The notes beneath the pieces were generated by a model. That model was not told the DNA's origin. It searched no databases and was given only the letters and a program-made list of their open reading frames with translations. A stretch of DNA of 64,000 nucleotides, taken from the NCBI RefSeq assembly GCF_018361265.1, contig NZ_JAFLNH010000002.1, positions 682,001 to 746,000 on the forward strand, in the 5' to 3' direction. Positions 28,922 through 37,755 of this stretch are shown here, one piece after another (the stretch's first letter is position 1; each line of letters begins with the position of its first letter). Source of the stretch: Mycobacterium sp. SM1. GTDB taxonomy: Bacteria; Actinomycetota; Actinomycetes; Mycobacteriales; Mycobacteriaceae. The translations under genes were made by a program, and so were the position numbers.

Positions 28922-30502
28922 TTACGGTCCGCAGCCAGGGCTGCGGGCCAAGGCCGCGGCGCGCGGCGTCTGACACACGCGACCTGTCCGTTGCGATTTC
29001 TCGGTGGGCCGCTCGATCATCGGAAGGCGCACCCGAAACACGGTCCGGCCGTCCGCGGACTCGGCGCTGACCGAGCCGTGGTGCGCCCTGGCGATCGAGG
29101 CGACGATGGCCAGACCCAATCCGCTGCCCGAGCCGCTGGAGCGGGCCTGGTGCGTGCGCACGAACCGCTCGAACAGGTTCGGCAGGAGAGCAGGATCGAT
29201 ATCGGGTCCGTCATCGGCGACCGTCAACTCGGCGTAGGGCACGCCGGCTTCGCAACGGGTGATGCCCGTCGTCACCGTCACGCCGGGCGGATTATGCACC
29301 CCGGCATTGGTCAGCAGGTTGCTGACGAGCTGATGCAGACGCGCCCGGTCTCCGCGGACCCAGACCGGAGCGTCCGGCAGATTCTTGACCCAGCGGTGTG
29401 CGGGTGCGGCCACCGCGGCGTCGTTCACCGCGTCGATGACGAGGTCGGTCAGGTCGACGTCTTCGGTCTGCAGGTCATCGCCTTCGCCGAGGCGGGAGAG
29501 CAGCAGCAGCTCGTTGACCAGCGACGCCATCCGGCGTGCTTCCGACTCGATGCGGGCGAGGGCGTATTCAGTGGTTGGTGGCAGCGCTGCGCTGTCCTGG
29601 CGGGTGAGTTCCGCATAACCCTGGATCGCCGCAAGCGGGGTCCGCAGCTCATGGCTGGCGTCGGTGATGAACTGCCGCATGCGCCGATCGGATTCGGCGC
29701 GATGCGCCAGCGCGCTATCGACGTTGTCCAGCAACCGGTTCAACGTATGCCCGAGGATTCCGACCTCGTTGTCGGGGTCGGTGTCGCCCGGCTCCACTCG
29801 CACCGAGATCCGGTGGTCGTCGCCGGTGAGTGGCATGCCGGCGACCTCTGCGGCTTTGGCGGCAACACGGCGCAGCGGGCGCAGGGCGCAGCGAACCACA
29901 GATATCGTGAGTACCGCTGTGATCAGCAATGCGGTCACGAAAAGCACTGCAGCGGTTATCGTTCTGCGCAATACCTCGCGGTTGGCGAGGTTCAGCGACA
30001 CCCCCACGACGAGCCGATCGCCGCCGGCGGAGCGACTGTCGACGCGGTAAGAGCCCAGGCTGCCTAATTCCTCGGTGCGTGGCGGTTCATCCTTCCACGA
30101 CTGCGCCTCGATGGCGCGCACGACATCGGCTGGGAGAGGCCGCGGCTCGTCTTCGGCGAAGACCGCCGACCCGATCACCACGCCGCCATGCAGTACCGCG
30201 ATGACATTTCCCTCATTCTGACCGGTGAACCCCAGCATTGCCCGTTCGAGGCTCGCCTCGCCCGCGTGTACCGGTGGGCCTTCCCGGTATCTGGTGTATG
30301 AGTGGCTCAGCGCGTCCAGCGACTCGGAGACTTCCGCGTCGTTCATCGCGGTGACGTACTGCTGCAAGCTAAGTACCGATATGACGCCAAAGGCGGCCAA
30401 TACCACACTGACAACGGACAGCACTCCGAATAACAACTGGCGGCGCAAGGAGCGTGGGCGCCACCGATTGATGGTGCGCCGGGCGGTCGATGCGCGGGTC
30501 AT
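28922..30502 (-). CDS. trcS: TrcS sensor histidine kinase
   Basis: A 526-residue membrane kinase, partner of TrcR. It has two membrane segments (about residues 27-50 and 180-205) flanking an extracytoplasmic sensor, a HAMP domain, HisKA with His in ASHELRTPLAAIQGYAE (about 305), and an ATPase domain with SNLLTNAGVHNPPG and SGSGLGLAIVAS. The G1 box reads DDGPDID where DxGxG is usual. The start is the ATG in the ATGA overlap with trcR. The frame continues about 22 residues beyond the expected kinase end. It lies directly upstream of the kdpA2 unit. Confidence 0.92.
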   Translation of the reverse strand: MTRASTARRTINRWRPRSLRRQLLFGVLSVVSVVLAAFGVISVLSLQQYVTAMNDAEVSESLDALSHSYTRYREGPPVHAGEASLERAMLGFTGQNEGNVIAVLHGGVVIGSAVFAEDEPRPLPADVVRAIEAQSWKDEPPRTEELGSLGSYRVDSRSAGGDRLVVGVSLNLANREVLRRTITAAVLFVTALLITAVLTISVVRCALRPLRRVAAKAAEVAGMPLTGDDHRISVRVEPGDTDPDNEVGILGHTLNRLLDNVDSALAHRAESDRRMRQFITDASHELRTPLAAIQGYAELTRQDSAALPPTTEYALARIESEARRMASLVNELLLLSRLGEGDDLQTEDVDLTDLVIDAVNDAAVAAPAHRWVKNLPDAPVWVRGDRARLHQLVSNLLTNAGVHNPPGVTVTTGITRCEAGVPYAELTVADDGPDIDPALLPNLFERFVRTHQARSSGSGSGLGLAIVASIARAHHGSVSAESADGRTVFRVRLPMIERPTEKSQRTGRVCQTPRAAALARSPGCGP

Positions 30503-31266
30503 TCCGGCGGCCGCAGCAGGTATCCGATTCCGCGCACCGTGTGGATCATCGGTTCTCGGCCCGCGTCGATCTTCTTGCGAAGATAGGAGATGTACAGGTC
30601 GACGATGCTGGTGCGGCCGGCGAAGTCGTAATTCCACACCCGGTCGAGAATCTCGGTGCGGTGCAGTGCCCGGCGTGGATTGCGCATGAGGAATCTCAGC
30701 AACTCGAACTCGGTTACAGACAGCGAGATCGGCGTACCGTCGCGGTAGACTTCGTGGCTGGCGGCGTCCAGGATGAGGTCGCCGACGCGGAGAGTCTCAT
30801 CGGCCGGTGGGGCCAGATGGGTGGAGCGGCGCAGCAACCCGCGCAGCCTGGCCACCAATTCCTCCAGGCTGAACGGCTTGGTGATGTAGTCGTCTGCCCC
30901 CGCGGTCAGGCCGGTGACTCGGTCCATCACCGAATCCCGTGCGGTGAGAAACAGGCTGGGCGTGTAAGCGTCCGCTTCACGGACCTGCTGCAGAATCTGC
31001 AGTCCGTCGACGTCGGGAAGCATGATGTCCAGGACGAGCACGTCGGGGCCGACGTCGTGGAATTTGGCGATCGCCTCCCGCCCATTATGGGCAACGTCGA
31101 CAACCCAGCCCTCGTAGTGCAGCGCCATCGTGACGAGGTTGGTCAGGGCCGGTTCGTCGTCGACCAGCAACACCCGGATCGGTGATCCGTCGGCCCGCTG
31201 GATCCGGGGCAGTTGCCCGAGGATGGCTTGGCGCGGCCGCTGATCACGCGCATACCCCGATGTCAT
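30499..31266 (-). CDS. trcR: TrcR response regulator
   Basis: An OmpR-class regulator of 255 residues. The receiver domain shows LLVDDEPALTNLV, phospho-acceptor Asp in VLVLDIMLPDVDG and the Lys in DYITKPFS. The DNA-binding domain contains LSVTEFELLRFLMRNPRRALHR and IVDLYISYLRKKID. I chose ATG 31266, which follows GGGAGGAA, over an upstream in-frame start at 31311. The stop overlaps the trcS start. In M. tuberculosis TrcR is autoregulated through an AT-rich upstream region; the AT-rich stretch at 31370-31490 may serve here. Confidence 0.93.
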   Translation of the reverse strand: MTSGYARDQRPRQAILGQLPRIQRADGSPIRVLLVDDEPALTNLVTMALHYEGWVVDVAHNGREAIAKFHDVGPDVLVLDIMLPDVDGLQILQQVREADAYTPSLFLTARDSVMDRVTGLTAGADDYITKPFSLEELVARLRGLLRRSTHLAPPADETLRVGDLILDAASHEVYRDGTPISLSVTEFELLRFLMRNPRRALHRTEILDRVWNYDFAGRTSIVDLYISYLRKKIDAGREPMIHTVRGIGYLLRPPE

Positions 31267-31656
31267 TTCCTCCCGCTTCCCGAGCGCACACCCGATTGTA
31301 ACGAAGTTCACCGCATTCTCAAATGTTTACGCTGTCATGGGTGCCGGGCGACGTTGTCAGTTATGGGTTTTCTATGTGTCACGCGAGTGCGCTTGATATG
31401 CGTTCTATTTCAAAAATACTGTGGGGCATAGCGATTAGCTGAAGGAAGGTTGAACGATTAGTAAACATTTGCTTAACCAGCTGGCTGCGAGCAGCTTTCG
31501 GCCACCGTCACGATCCGGATCGACCGAGATCGTCGTTCGCCTATTGGATTCGCCTAGTGGACCCACTTACTGGACGCGTCGTCCGCCGGGGTGCCCGGAT
31601 GGGACCCCAAGCGGAGCCGCGTGTTTTGGCCCTGTATTGAAAGTTAGGAAAAGACA
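31267..31656. promoter_or_regulatory. Divergent intergenic region between trcR and a PE gene, AT-rich
   Basis: This 390-bp region separates trcR (minus) from a PE gene (plus). The part 31370-31490 is distinctly AT-rich for this genome (ctatttcaaaaatactg, gattagtaaacatttgctta). It should contain promoters for both directions. Known TrcR autoregulation through AT-rich sequence makes it a candidate operator, by inference only. Confidence 0.4.
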
Positions 31657-31968
31657 ATGCCATTCGTGACATCGTATGTCAGCGTATATCCGGACATGCT
31701 GTCGGCGGCGGCGAGTGACTTGCGGGTCATCGAAGCGGAGCTAGCCGCCGCAACCGCGGCCTCGGCCGCCCCTACGGGCGGGGTGATCCCCGCAGCCGCC
31801 GACGAGGTGTCGGTGCTGACCGCGGCGCAATTCGCCACGCACGCCGGCAGGTATCAAGAAGTCGCCGCCCAGGCCACCGCGGTTCACGACCTGCTTGTCA
31901 CCACCTTGGCCGGCAGTGCCGCCTCCTATGCGGCCACCGAAGCCGCCAACGCCGTCGCCGCCGGCTAA
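31657..31968 (+). CDS. PE family protein
   Basis: A 103-residue PE-only protein (MPFVTSYVSVYPDMLSAAAS; the PE dipeptide is PD here). The body keeps PTGGVIPAAADEVSVLTAAQ and the secretion motif YAATE. It is followed 71 bp later by a PPE gene on the same strand, so it is probably its export partner. The start is preceded by AAAGTTAGGAAAAGAC, a modest ribosome binding site. Confidence 0.92.
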   Translation: MPFVTSYVSVYPDMLSAAASDLRVIEAELAAATAASAAPTGGVIPAAADEVSVLTAAQFATHAGRYQEVAAQATAVHDLLVTTLAGSAASYAATEAANAVAAG

Positions 31969-31976
31969 CCCGACCG

Positions 31977-32036
31977 GCCAATAGGAGCCAATAGACCAAT
32001 AGGACAATTGGATAGGATTGGATAGGATTGGAAAAA
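31977..32036 (+). repeat. Short direct repeats between a PE and a PPE gene
   Basis: The spacer contains ccaatagga-type and ggatagga-type repeats: ATAGGATTGG twice in tandem at the end and CCAATAGGAGCCAATAGACC at the start, with partial dyad symmetry (CCAAT and ATTGG). It may arise by slippage. The last copy lies just upstream of the PPE start. Confidence 0.6.
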
Positions 32037-32039
32037 GCA

Positions 32040-33392
32040 ATGGATTTCGGGGCTTTGCCTCCGGAGATCAACTCTGCTCGGATGTATGCCGGTGCGGGAT
32101 CGGCTCCGCTGTTGACCGCGGCGGGCGCCTGGGATGGTTTGGCGAGGGATCTGTACTCCGTGGCAGCCTCGTGCCAGTCGGTTATCTCGAGGCTGACCAG
32201 CAATGGCTGGCTGGGTCCGGCGTCGGTGTCGATGGCGGCCGCCGTTGCGCCGTATCTGGACTGGATCTCCGCCACCGCGGCTCAGTGTGAGCAGGTGGCC
32301 GCCCAGGCCAGGGCCGCGGCCGCCGCTTATCACGCGGCATTTGCCATGACGGTGCCGCCGCCGATGGTCGCGGCCAACCGGGCCCACCTGGCCGCGCTGG
32401 TGGCCACCAATTTCTTCGGTCAGAACACGCCGGCGATCGCCGCCACCGAAGCCGACTACGGCGAGATGTGGGCTCAAGACGCAGCCGCCATGTACGGCTA
32501 TGCCGGAGCCTCGGCGCAGGCGACCGCACTGACGCCGTTCACGCCACCGATACCCCCCACCGCGCCCGGGGCACTGGGGACCCAGGCCGCCGCGGTGACC
32601 CGGGCGGCGGGCGCCTTGGCCGGTATTCACACCCAGACGATGACGTCGTCGATCTCGGCGGTGCCCCGGGCGCTGCGGGGGCTTGCGCAGCCGTTGCAGT
32701 CGGCATCAGTCGCGCCGGGAATGTCGGAAGCGGCCGTCGGCAACGGAGCCTCAGCCGCATCCTCTCCGGCCTCTTCTCCAACGAGCGCACTGATGGCGCT
32801 GGCTAATGCCCCCGGCAGGGACGCCGGCCACGGCGCCGGTGCGGGAACCACCGCTTCCCCTGGCCTGGCCGGGTTGTCGTCCTTCCTGAGCTCACCGGCC
32901 GGCGTAGCAGCCGGTGTTGGATCGGGTATGGGCGCCGATGCCGGTGGCGTTGCCGCAGACCTCGGCGGGCTCGGCATGGATTTCATGGGCGCGGGCCTGG
33001 ATTTGACGGGCGCGCAGACGCTCTCGGATGGGGGCGGCAGCTTAGGGCCGCTGGGTGACTTCAGCTTCGTGGAACACCTTGGTCCAGAGGCCGGCTTAGT
33101 AACCGTGAGCGGCCTCGATAACGGCGGGGCGTCGGCGAGTATGGGTCAGGCGCTACCGCTGGGCGCGTTATCCATACCCCAGAGCTGGACCGACGGACCC
33201 GCCGCAGAAACGACGGTGCCGGTCGGTGCCGTGCCGCTGCCGGGTACTGGCCTTAACGCCACATCGGCGGTAGTGGCCGGCAGGCCCGGTGGGCTCACGA
33301 TGCCTTGGCCGGGCGGACGCGAAGCCGACGGTGCGACGCCCCGGATGGGATTTCGGCCCACGGTGATTCCGCGCTCACCCCTGGCCGGGTAA
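32040..33392 (+). CDS. PPE family protein
   Basis: A 450-residue PPE protein. N-terminus [30 protein letters not shown] present. The C-terminal part has a degenerate SVP-like motif (GALSIPQSW, near residue 380) and ends [14 protein letters not shown], resembling the KPTVMPKP ends of the PE8/PPE15-type proteins nearby. A Gly/Ala-rich central region is present (about 240-340). ATG 32040 is chosen; a TTG four codons upstream is also in frame. Paired with the PE gene upstream; convergent with the esx pair. Confidence 0.9.
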   Translation: MDFGALPPEINSARMYAGAGSAPLLTAAGAWDGLARDLYSVAASCQSVISRLTSNGWLGPASVSMAAAVAPYLDWISATAAQCEQVAAQARAAAAAYHAAFAMTVPPPMVAANRAHLAALVATNFFGQNTPAIAATEADYGEMWAQDAAAMYGYAGASAQATALTPFTPPIPPTAPGALGTQAAAVTRAAGALAGIHTQTMTSSISAVPRALRGLAQPLQSASVAPGMSEAAVGNGASAASSPASSPTSALMALANAPGRDAGHGAGAGTTASPGLAGLSSFLSSPAGVAAGVGSGMGADAGGVAADLGGLGMDFMGAGLDLTGAQTLSDGGGSLGPLGDFSFVEHLGPEAGLVTVSGLDNGGASASMGQALPLGALSIPQSWTDGPAAETTVPVGAVPLPGTGLNATSAVVAGRPGGLTMPWPGGREADGATPRMGFRPTVIPRSPLAG

Positions 33393-33399
33393 CTCGGCA

Positions 33400-33446
33400 G
33401 GCTCGTGGCGCCGACAGCGGCGCCGCCCCGCGCGATCGCGAGATCG
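33400..33446. terminator. Possible bidirectional terminator between convergent genes
   Basis: GGCGCC-gacagc-GGCGCC (33407-33424) is followed by CCCCG...CGGGG around a CGCGATCGCG palindrome. These two small hairpins lie between a plus-strand PPE stop (33392) and a minus-strand esx stop (33450). There is no T-run, so factor-dependent termination is equally possible. Confidence 0.35.
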
Positions 33447-33449
33447 GGG

Positions 33450-33734
33450 TCAGGCCCAGCTGGAGCCGACGGCGGCGTCGGTGTCGGCCATGTTGGCGCC
33501 GGCGGTTTGCACCTTGGCGCCATGGGCGTTGGCCTGCTCGTAGATCACCTGAAAGTTGCGGCCCAACTCGGTGATGAACTGCTGGCACGCTGTAGATCCG
33601 GCGCCACCCCAAAAGTCCCCGGCGGCCAGCACATCACGAACAATGGCCTGATGCTCGGCCTCCAGCGCCATCGCCTGGGCGCGAATCGTGGCCCCGTGGG
33701 CGTCCACATCCCCGAACTGGTAGTTAATCGTCAT
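33450..33734 (-). CDS. EsxI-type WXG100 protein, module 1
   Basis: A 94-residue secreted ESX-5 substrate of the EsxI/EsxN family (MTINYQFGDVDAHGATIRAQ). The WXG motif is WGG in DFWGGAGST, in the turn between two helices. It forms a heterodimer with the EsxJ-type protein encoded 38 bp upstream. The protein is identical to the second copy at 37013-37297. RBS AGGAGAACACC precedes the ATG. Confidence 0.95.
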   Translation of the reverse strand: MTINYQFGDVDAHGATIRAQAMALEAEHQAIVRDVLAAGDFWGGAGSTACQQFITELGRNFQVIYEQANAHGAKVQTAGANMADTDAAVGSSWA

Positions 33735-33772
33735 GGTGTTCTCCTGAAAGTCGTGTAGAGGTCTTGGCTCCG

Positions 33773-34069
33773 CTAGCTGCTCAGCAGGTGCTGGGAGGCC
33801 TGCTCTTGGGCCTCATAGTTGTTGGCGTCACGGATCAGCCCGTCACGCACCCCGTGCAACATGTTCACGATGTTGCGAAACGCCTGATGCATCTGGGCCA
33901 TGGTGTCATAGGAGGTGGCCTGCGCGGCCCCGCTCCAGCCCGCCCCGGCGATGTTTTGGCTAGACGCCCACATCCTGCGGGCCTCGTCCTCCACCGTTTG
34001 GGCGTGCACATCAAAACGGCCCGCCATCGCCCGCATCTGATGCGGATCGGTCATAAAACGCGTCGGCAT
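33773..34069 (-). CDS. EsxJ-type WXG100 protein, module 1
   Basis: A 98-residue partner of the EsxI-type protein ([20 protein letters not shown]). The WXG motif is GWSG. The start is set by AAGGAGAGACAAA; the frame runs upstream to 34114. Identical in protein to the copy at 37336-37632; only one silent base (CAA/CAG codon) differs across the whole two-gene segment. Confidence 0.95.
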   Translation of the reverse strand: MPTRFMTDPHQMRAMAGRFDVHAQTVEDEARRMWASSQNIAGAGWSGAAQATSYDTMAQMHQAFRNIVNMLHGVRDGLIRDANNYEAQEQASQHLLSS

Positions 34070-34192
34070 TTTGTCTCTCCTTAACTCGAGATCATCGACT
34101 GTGCCGGGAGGCAATGTAGCCGTTGGGGTAGCGTAGGGTTTGCCGTTAAACGGCTAGTTTCGAATACGTGACATGTTCGGGCTTTCTTCCCG

Positions 34193-35374
34193 TCAGCCCA
34201 CGCCCACCGGGCGGGGCATCACGGTCGGTTTGACCCCGTAGCGCGGAGCGCCGAATCCGGCGGCTCCCCGCGTGGCTGTGGCCACCGCCGGGATGCCGGC
34301 CGGCAGTGTTGCCGCCGGCTCGCCTTCCGGGGCGGCCGCCCAGCCCACACCCGTTAGCGGCTCGGCGCTCGATGCCGGGGTGGCCGCCGACCAGCCGGCC
34401 GGCACCGACAACGCGCCGACCGAGGATGCCTGGCCCACACCCGCTAGCACCGGTGCCTCACCTGTGCCCGGCCCAACCGCACTTGCCAGCACCGTTCCAC
34501 CACCCAAGCCGGCGCCCAGGGGGGTGACGTCACCGAGGGTGACACCTGCCGGGGCGTTGGCGAGGAAGTGTCCCAGCAACGGCATCGACGTGAGGAGCAT
34601 CATGACATTCCACGCCGCGGTGACATCCACCGAGTTGATGGTATTCGTCACGAACGTGTTGCTGAGGACGCTGTTGATCGAGCTCAAGATTCCCGGATCC
34701 GACGATCCGGTCGCCGCACTCAGCGGGTTAGCGAGCCCTCCCACTGCGCTGGGCAAGGTCGAGACCAGCTGTGGCAGCTCGGCCTGTGCGGCGGTCTTCG
34801 AGGCGGCGGCATGGGTGAGCGCACCGGCTTGGAGGGCCGGTCCGGCTGGATTGGTGGTCGGCAACGGGGAGGTCAACGGGCGCAATGTTGCGGCGGCCGC
34901 CGAGGAGGCGGCGTAGCCGTACATCGCGGTGGCGTCTTGGGCCCACATCTCGGCGTAGTGAGCCTCGGTGGCCATGATCGCTGGGGTGTTTTGCCCCAGG
35001 AAGTTGGTGGCCACTAGTGCGGCCAGTTGGGCGCGGTTGGCCGCGATCACCGGTGGGGGCACCGTCATCGCAAAGGCCGTCTCATAGGCGGCCGCGGACG
35101 CCGTGGCCTGAGCGGCGGCGTGCTGAGCGGCCTCAGCGGTGTAGCGCATCCACGCGATATAGGGTTCGGCCGCGGCGGCCATCGACACCGAGGACGGACC
35201 CAGCCACTGCCCGGTCAGCTCCGAGATCACAGACTGATAGGCAGCCGCCGCGGTGCCCAGCTCGGCGGCCAGGCTGTGCCAGGCCGCCGCTGCGGCCATC
35301 ATCGGCCCCGACCCCGGGCCGGCGTACATGAGCCCGGAGTTGATCTCCGGGGGAAGCGCTCCGAAATCAAACAT
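34193..35374 (-). CDS. PPE15-like PPE protein, module 1
   Basis: A 393-residue PPE protein ([16 protein letters not shown]) with SVP motif GALSVPAGW (about 325) and the ending [16 protein letters not shown]. Its position between a PE8-like gene and the EsxJ/EsxI pair matches Rv1039c (PPE15) in M. tuberculosis, a structurally studied ESX-5 substrate that binds PE8 and EspG5. It follows the PE gene by 71 bp. Confidence 0.92.
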   Translation of the reverse strand: MFDFGALPPEINSGLMYAGPGSGPMMAAAAAWHSLAAELGTAAAAYQSVISELTGQWLGPSSVSMAAAAEPYIAWMRYTAEAAQHAAAQATASAAAYETAFAMTVPPPVIAANRAQLAALVATNFLGQNTPAIMATEAHYAEMWAQDATAMYGYAASSAAAATLRPLTSPLPTTNPAGPALQAGALTHAAASKTAAQAELPQLVSTLPSAVGGLANPLSAATGSSDPGILSSINSVLSNTFVTNTINSVDVTAAWNVMMLLTSMPLLGHFLANAPAGVTLGDVTPLGAGLGGGTVLASAVGPGTGEAPVLAGVGQASSVGALSVPAGWSAATPASSAEPLTGVGWAAAPEGEPAATLPAGIPAVATATRGAAGFGAPRYGVKPTVMPRPVGVG

Positions 35375-35445
35375 TGCTGTATCCCATTCCTGGTAACGAA
35401 TCTTGTTGCTTTAAACCTGCGGTAAACCGGTCGCGACCGTGGTCC

Positions 35446-36294
35446 CTAGACGACCTCGGGTTTGGGCATCACGGTGGGCTTCACGCCGTAGCGCGGCGCC
35501 CCCAAGCCGGTGGCTTTGCTAACCGTGGCCACCGCCGGCATCCCGGCCGGCACGGTTGCCGCCGGCGCGCCCACCGGGGCGGCGGCGGTCCAGCCCGCGC
35601 CTGTCACCATCGCAGGGGCAGCGCTCGCCGCTGGTACGGCTTCCCCGGCCCAGCTGGGGGGCACCGACAGCCCGCCGACCGAGGACGCCTGACCCCGACC
35701 GGCCAGCACCGGCGCGCCGCCGAGACCCGAGCCGGCCGGCGCCACCGTGTTGGCCAGGGTCGATCCGTCCAAACTGGCCGCCAAGCCGATGTCGGCACCG
35801 GCGCCCTCGGCGGTCTCGGCAGGGATAGCTGTCAAAAGGCCGCCGCCGGACATCCCGATCAAGTCCGAGGCGGCGGAGCCCCAGTTTCCGGCTTGAATGT
35901 TCAGGAGATTGGCAACGTTGCTGATGAGTCCGGGGTCCGAGGACGTTGAGGAGCTGGTCAACCCGCCGAGGGGTCCCGAGAACCCCGCCACAGGCGAACC
36001 GGTCGCGGCCGTGTTGGCGGCCTCGGTATCGGCGTAGGAGCCGGCGCTGGTGCGCAAGGCGTTCACGAACATCTCCTGGATCGCCTGGGCGTGGGCGCTG
36101 ACGTGCTGATACCAGGTGCCGTACGCTGCGAATTGAAGCGCCTGCAGCACCGACACCGGATCCGCTGCTGCGGGAATTACGCCGGTGGTCGGGGCTGCCG
36201 CGGCAGCGTTTTCGACGGCCATTGCGGAGCCGAGGCTTTGCAGCCGCGCCGCCGCGCACGTCAACGCCTCGGGCAATGTGGTCACAAAAGACAT
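35446..36294 (-). CDS. PE8-like PE protein, module 1
   Basis: A 282-residue PE protein. The PE domain (about residues 1-100; TLPEALTCAAARLQSLGSAM) has the secretion motif YADTE. The C-terminal extension includes a PPE-like SVP motif (GGLSVPPSW) and [12 protein letters not shown], as in PE8 (Rv1040c). The ATG follows GGAGGATCG. It is the first gene of a PE-PPE-EsxJ-EsxI module. Confidence 0.92.
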   Translation of the reverse strand: MSFVTTLPEALTCAAARLQSLGSAMAVENAAAAAPTTGVIPAAADPVSVLQALQFAAYGTWYQHVSAHAQAIQEMFVNALRTSAGSYADTEAANTAATGSPVAGFSGPLGGLTSSSTSSDPGLISNVANLLNIQAGNWGSAASDLIGMSGGGLLTAIPAETAEGAGADIGLAASLDGSTLANTVAPAGSGLGGAPVLAGRGQASSVGGLSVPPSWAGEAVPAASAAPAMVTGAGWTAAAPVGAPAATVPAGMPAVATVSKATGLGAPRYGVKPTVMPKPEVV

Positions 36295-36485
36295 CGATCC
36301 TCCTTACGGACGTTCGCCAGCCCACGAGGGGTCGACTATTGGGCTCACGCCTGACTTTTATCACCGTGATGGTTTCCGTGACGCTGTAAGGCTGCGATCG
36401 GTCGGTTTTTCTGGTGGCCGTGCGGATTGGTGCACTAGGCGTGGTTCCGTGTGTGTCTTGAGAATTTAATTAGTGGTGGACTTGG

Positions 36486-36698
36486 ATGTGGGCACCCGAC
36501 GCGGGCCGGTGCCGATCACATCTTCGCGGTCCGCTCGGCTGTGGGATGCGCTGCGCCGGGGACTATGAGGCGCTCGGGGTTCCACAGCGCCGCTGGAGGC
36601 GACGCGGTTTTCGCCACCTGGTGTTGGCGTGGCTCATCGAGCCGACCACCAAGGCTGATTCGTTGCGGGTCTTAGGATGGATTCGTTGCGGGTCTTAG
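36486..36698 (+). pseudogene. Transposase fragment (IS1634/IS4-like)
   Basis: The frame contains YEALGVPQRRW and FRHLVLAWLIEPTTKADSLRVL, which resembles the conserved LVEPTSKxDSLRVLEE block of IS1634-type transposases. Nothing before or after continues the protein, and the frame ends in the local direct repeats. It is a remnant only. M. tuberculosis also has IS debris near its PE8/PPE15/esx genes. Confidence 0.5.
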
Positions 36699-36938
36699 GG
36701 AAGGCCGGGGTGCCCGGTTTGTATCCGACGCTGAGCAGCCGATCGCACCTATTCGTCAAACCCGTTTTTAAGCAGGCGCTTTCAACAGCATGCGGCTGGC
36801 GCGCGGTGTCCGACTCGGATGCCTTTGAGTGGGGGTGCGACGCCGCGTTCTCTGGCCGGATCGCCTGGGGTCAATCCCCGAGCAGTGTCGGCGGTCCGGC
36901 GTTCGGGTGTCGTCCCGAGAGGGCAGTCGTGGGTATGC

Positions 36939-36975
36939 GACAGGGCCGCACACCGCGGTGGTGTGCGGCCCTGTC
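36939..36975. terminator. Strong hairpin downstream of the second esx pair
   Basis: GACAGGGCCGCACACC pairs perfectly with GGTGTGCGGCCCTGTC (16-bp stem, 5-base loop). It lies 38 bp beyond the stop of the EsxI-type gene at 37013, in the right place to end the minus-strand module transcript. No T-run follows, which is common in mycobacteria. Confidence 0.7.
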
Positions 36976-37012
36976 TGAGGGTTGGGCCCGGCGAGGAGCG
37001 GGGGAATCGGGG

Positions 37013-37297
37013 TCAGGCCCAGCTGGAGCCGACGGCGGCGTCGGTGTCGGCCATGTTGGCGCCGGCGGTTTGCACCTTGGCGCCATGGGCGTTGGCCTGC
37101 TCGTAGATCACCTGAAAGTTGCGGCCCAACTCGGTGATGAACTGCTGGCACGCTGTAGATCCGGCGCCACCCCAAAAGTCCCCGGCGGCCAGCACATCAC
37201 GAACAATGGCCTGATGCTCGGCCTCCAGCGCCATCGCCTGGGCGCGAATCGTGGCCCCGTGGGCGTCCACATCCCCGAACTGGTAGTTAATCGTCAT
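37013..37297 (-). CDS. EsxI-type WXG100 protein, module 2
   Basis: A 94-residue WXG100 protein identical to that at 33450-33734, including its ribosome binding site and the 38-bp spacer to the upstream EsxJ-type gene. It should be exported as a heterodimer by ESX-5. Identity beyond the coding sequence (spacer included) points to recent duplication or gene conversion. Confidence 0.95.
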   Translation of the reverse strand: MTINYQFGDVDAHGATIRAQAMALEAEHQAIVRDVLAAGDFWGGAGSTACQQFITELGRNFQVIYEQANAHGAKVQTAGANMADTDAAVGSSWA

Positions 37298-37335
37298 GGT
37301 GTTCTCCTGAAAGTCGTGTAGAGGTCTTGGCTCCG

Positions 37336-37632
37336 CTAGCTGCTCAGCAGGTGCTGGGAGGCCTGCTCTTGGGCCTCATAGTTGTTGGCGTCACGGATCA
37401 GCCCGTCACGCACCCCGTGCAACATGTTCACGATGTTGCGAAACGCCTGATGCATCTGGGCCATGGTGTCATAGGAGGTGGCCTGCGCGGCCCCGCTCCA
37501 GCCCGCCCCGGCGATGTTTTGGCTAGACGCCCACATCCTGCGGGCCTCGTCCTCCACCGTCTGGGCGTGCACATCAAAACGGCCCGCCATCGCCCGCATC
37601 TGATGCGGATCGGTCATAAAACGCGTCGGCAT
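37336..37632 (-). CDS. EsxJ-type WXG100 protein, module 2
   Basis: A 98-residue protein identical to the copy at 33773-34069. The DNA differs by one silent base in the QTV codon group; the leader differs by one extra T in the run just before the start codon. It lies downstream of a PPE gene that is clearly different from its counterpart in module 1. Confidence 0.95.
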   Translation of the reverse strand: MPTRFMTDPHQMRAMAGRFDVHAQTVEDEARRMWASSQNIAGAGWSGAAQATSYDTMAQMHQAFRNIVNMLHGVRDGLIRDANNYEAQEQASQHLLSS

Positions 37633-37755
37633 TTTTGTCTCTCCTTAACTCGGAATAATGACTCTAATGAAGGCACCGTTGCCGTGTAAACCACCATCGG
37701 GCGTGCCGTTAACCGGCTGGTTTCAACCGCGTCGCAATGTTCCCCCTTCGTCTCG

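Larger units (their letters stand above)
36295..37012. other. Spacer between the two PE-PPE-Esx modules
   Basis: This 718-bp region holds a transposase remnant (36486-36698), a pair of 20-bp direct repeats GATTCGTTGCGGGTCTTAGG (from about 36657 and 36680), a strong hairpin at 36939-36975, and the promoter region of the downstream PE8-like gene. No intact gene is supported. Confidence 0.6.
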
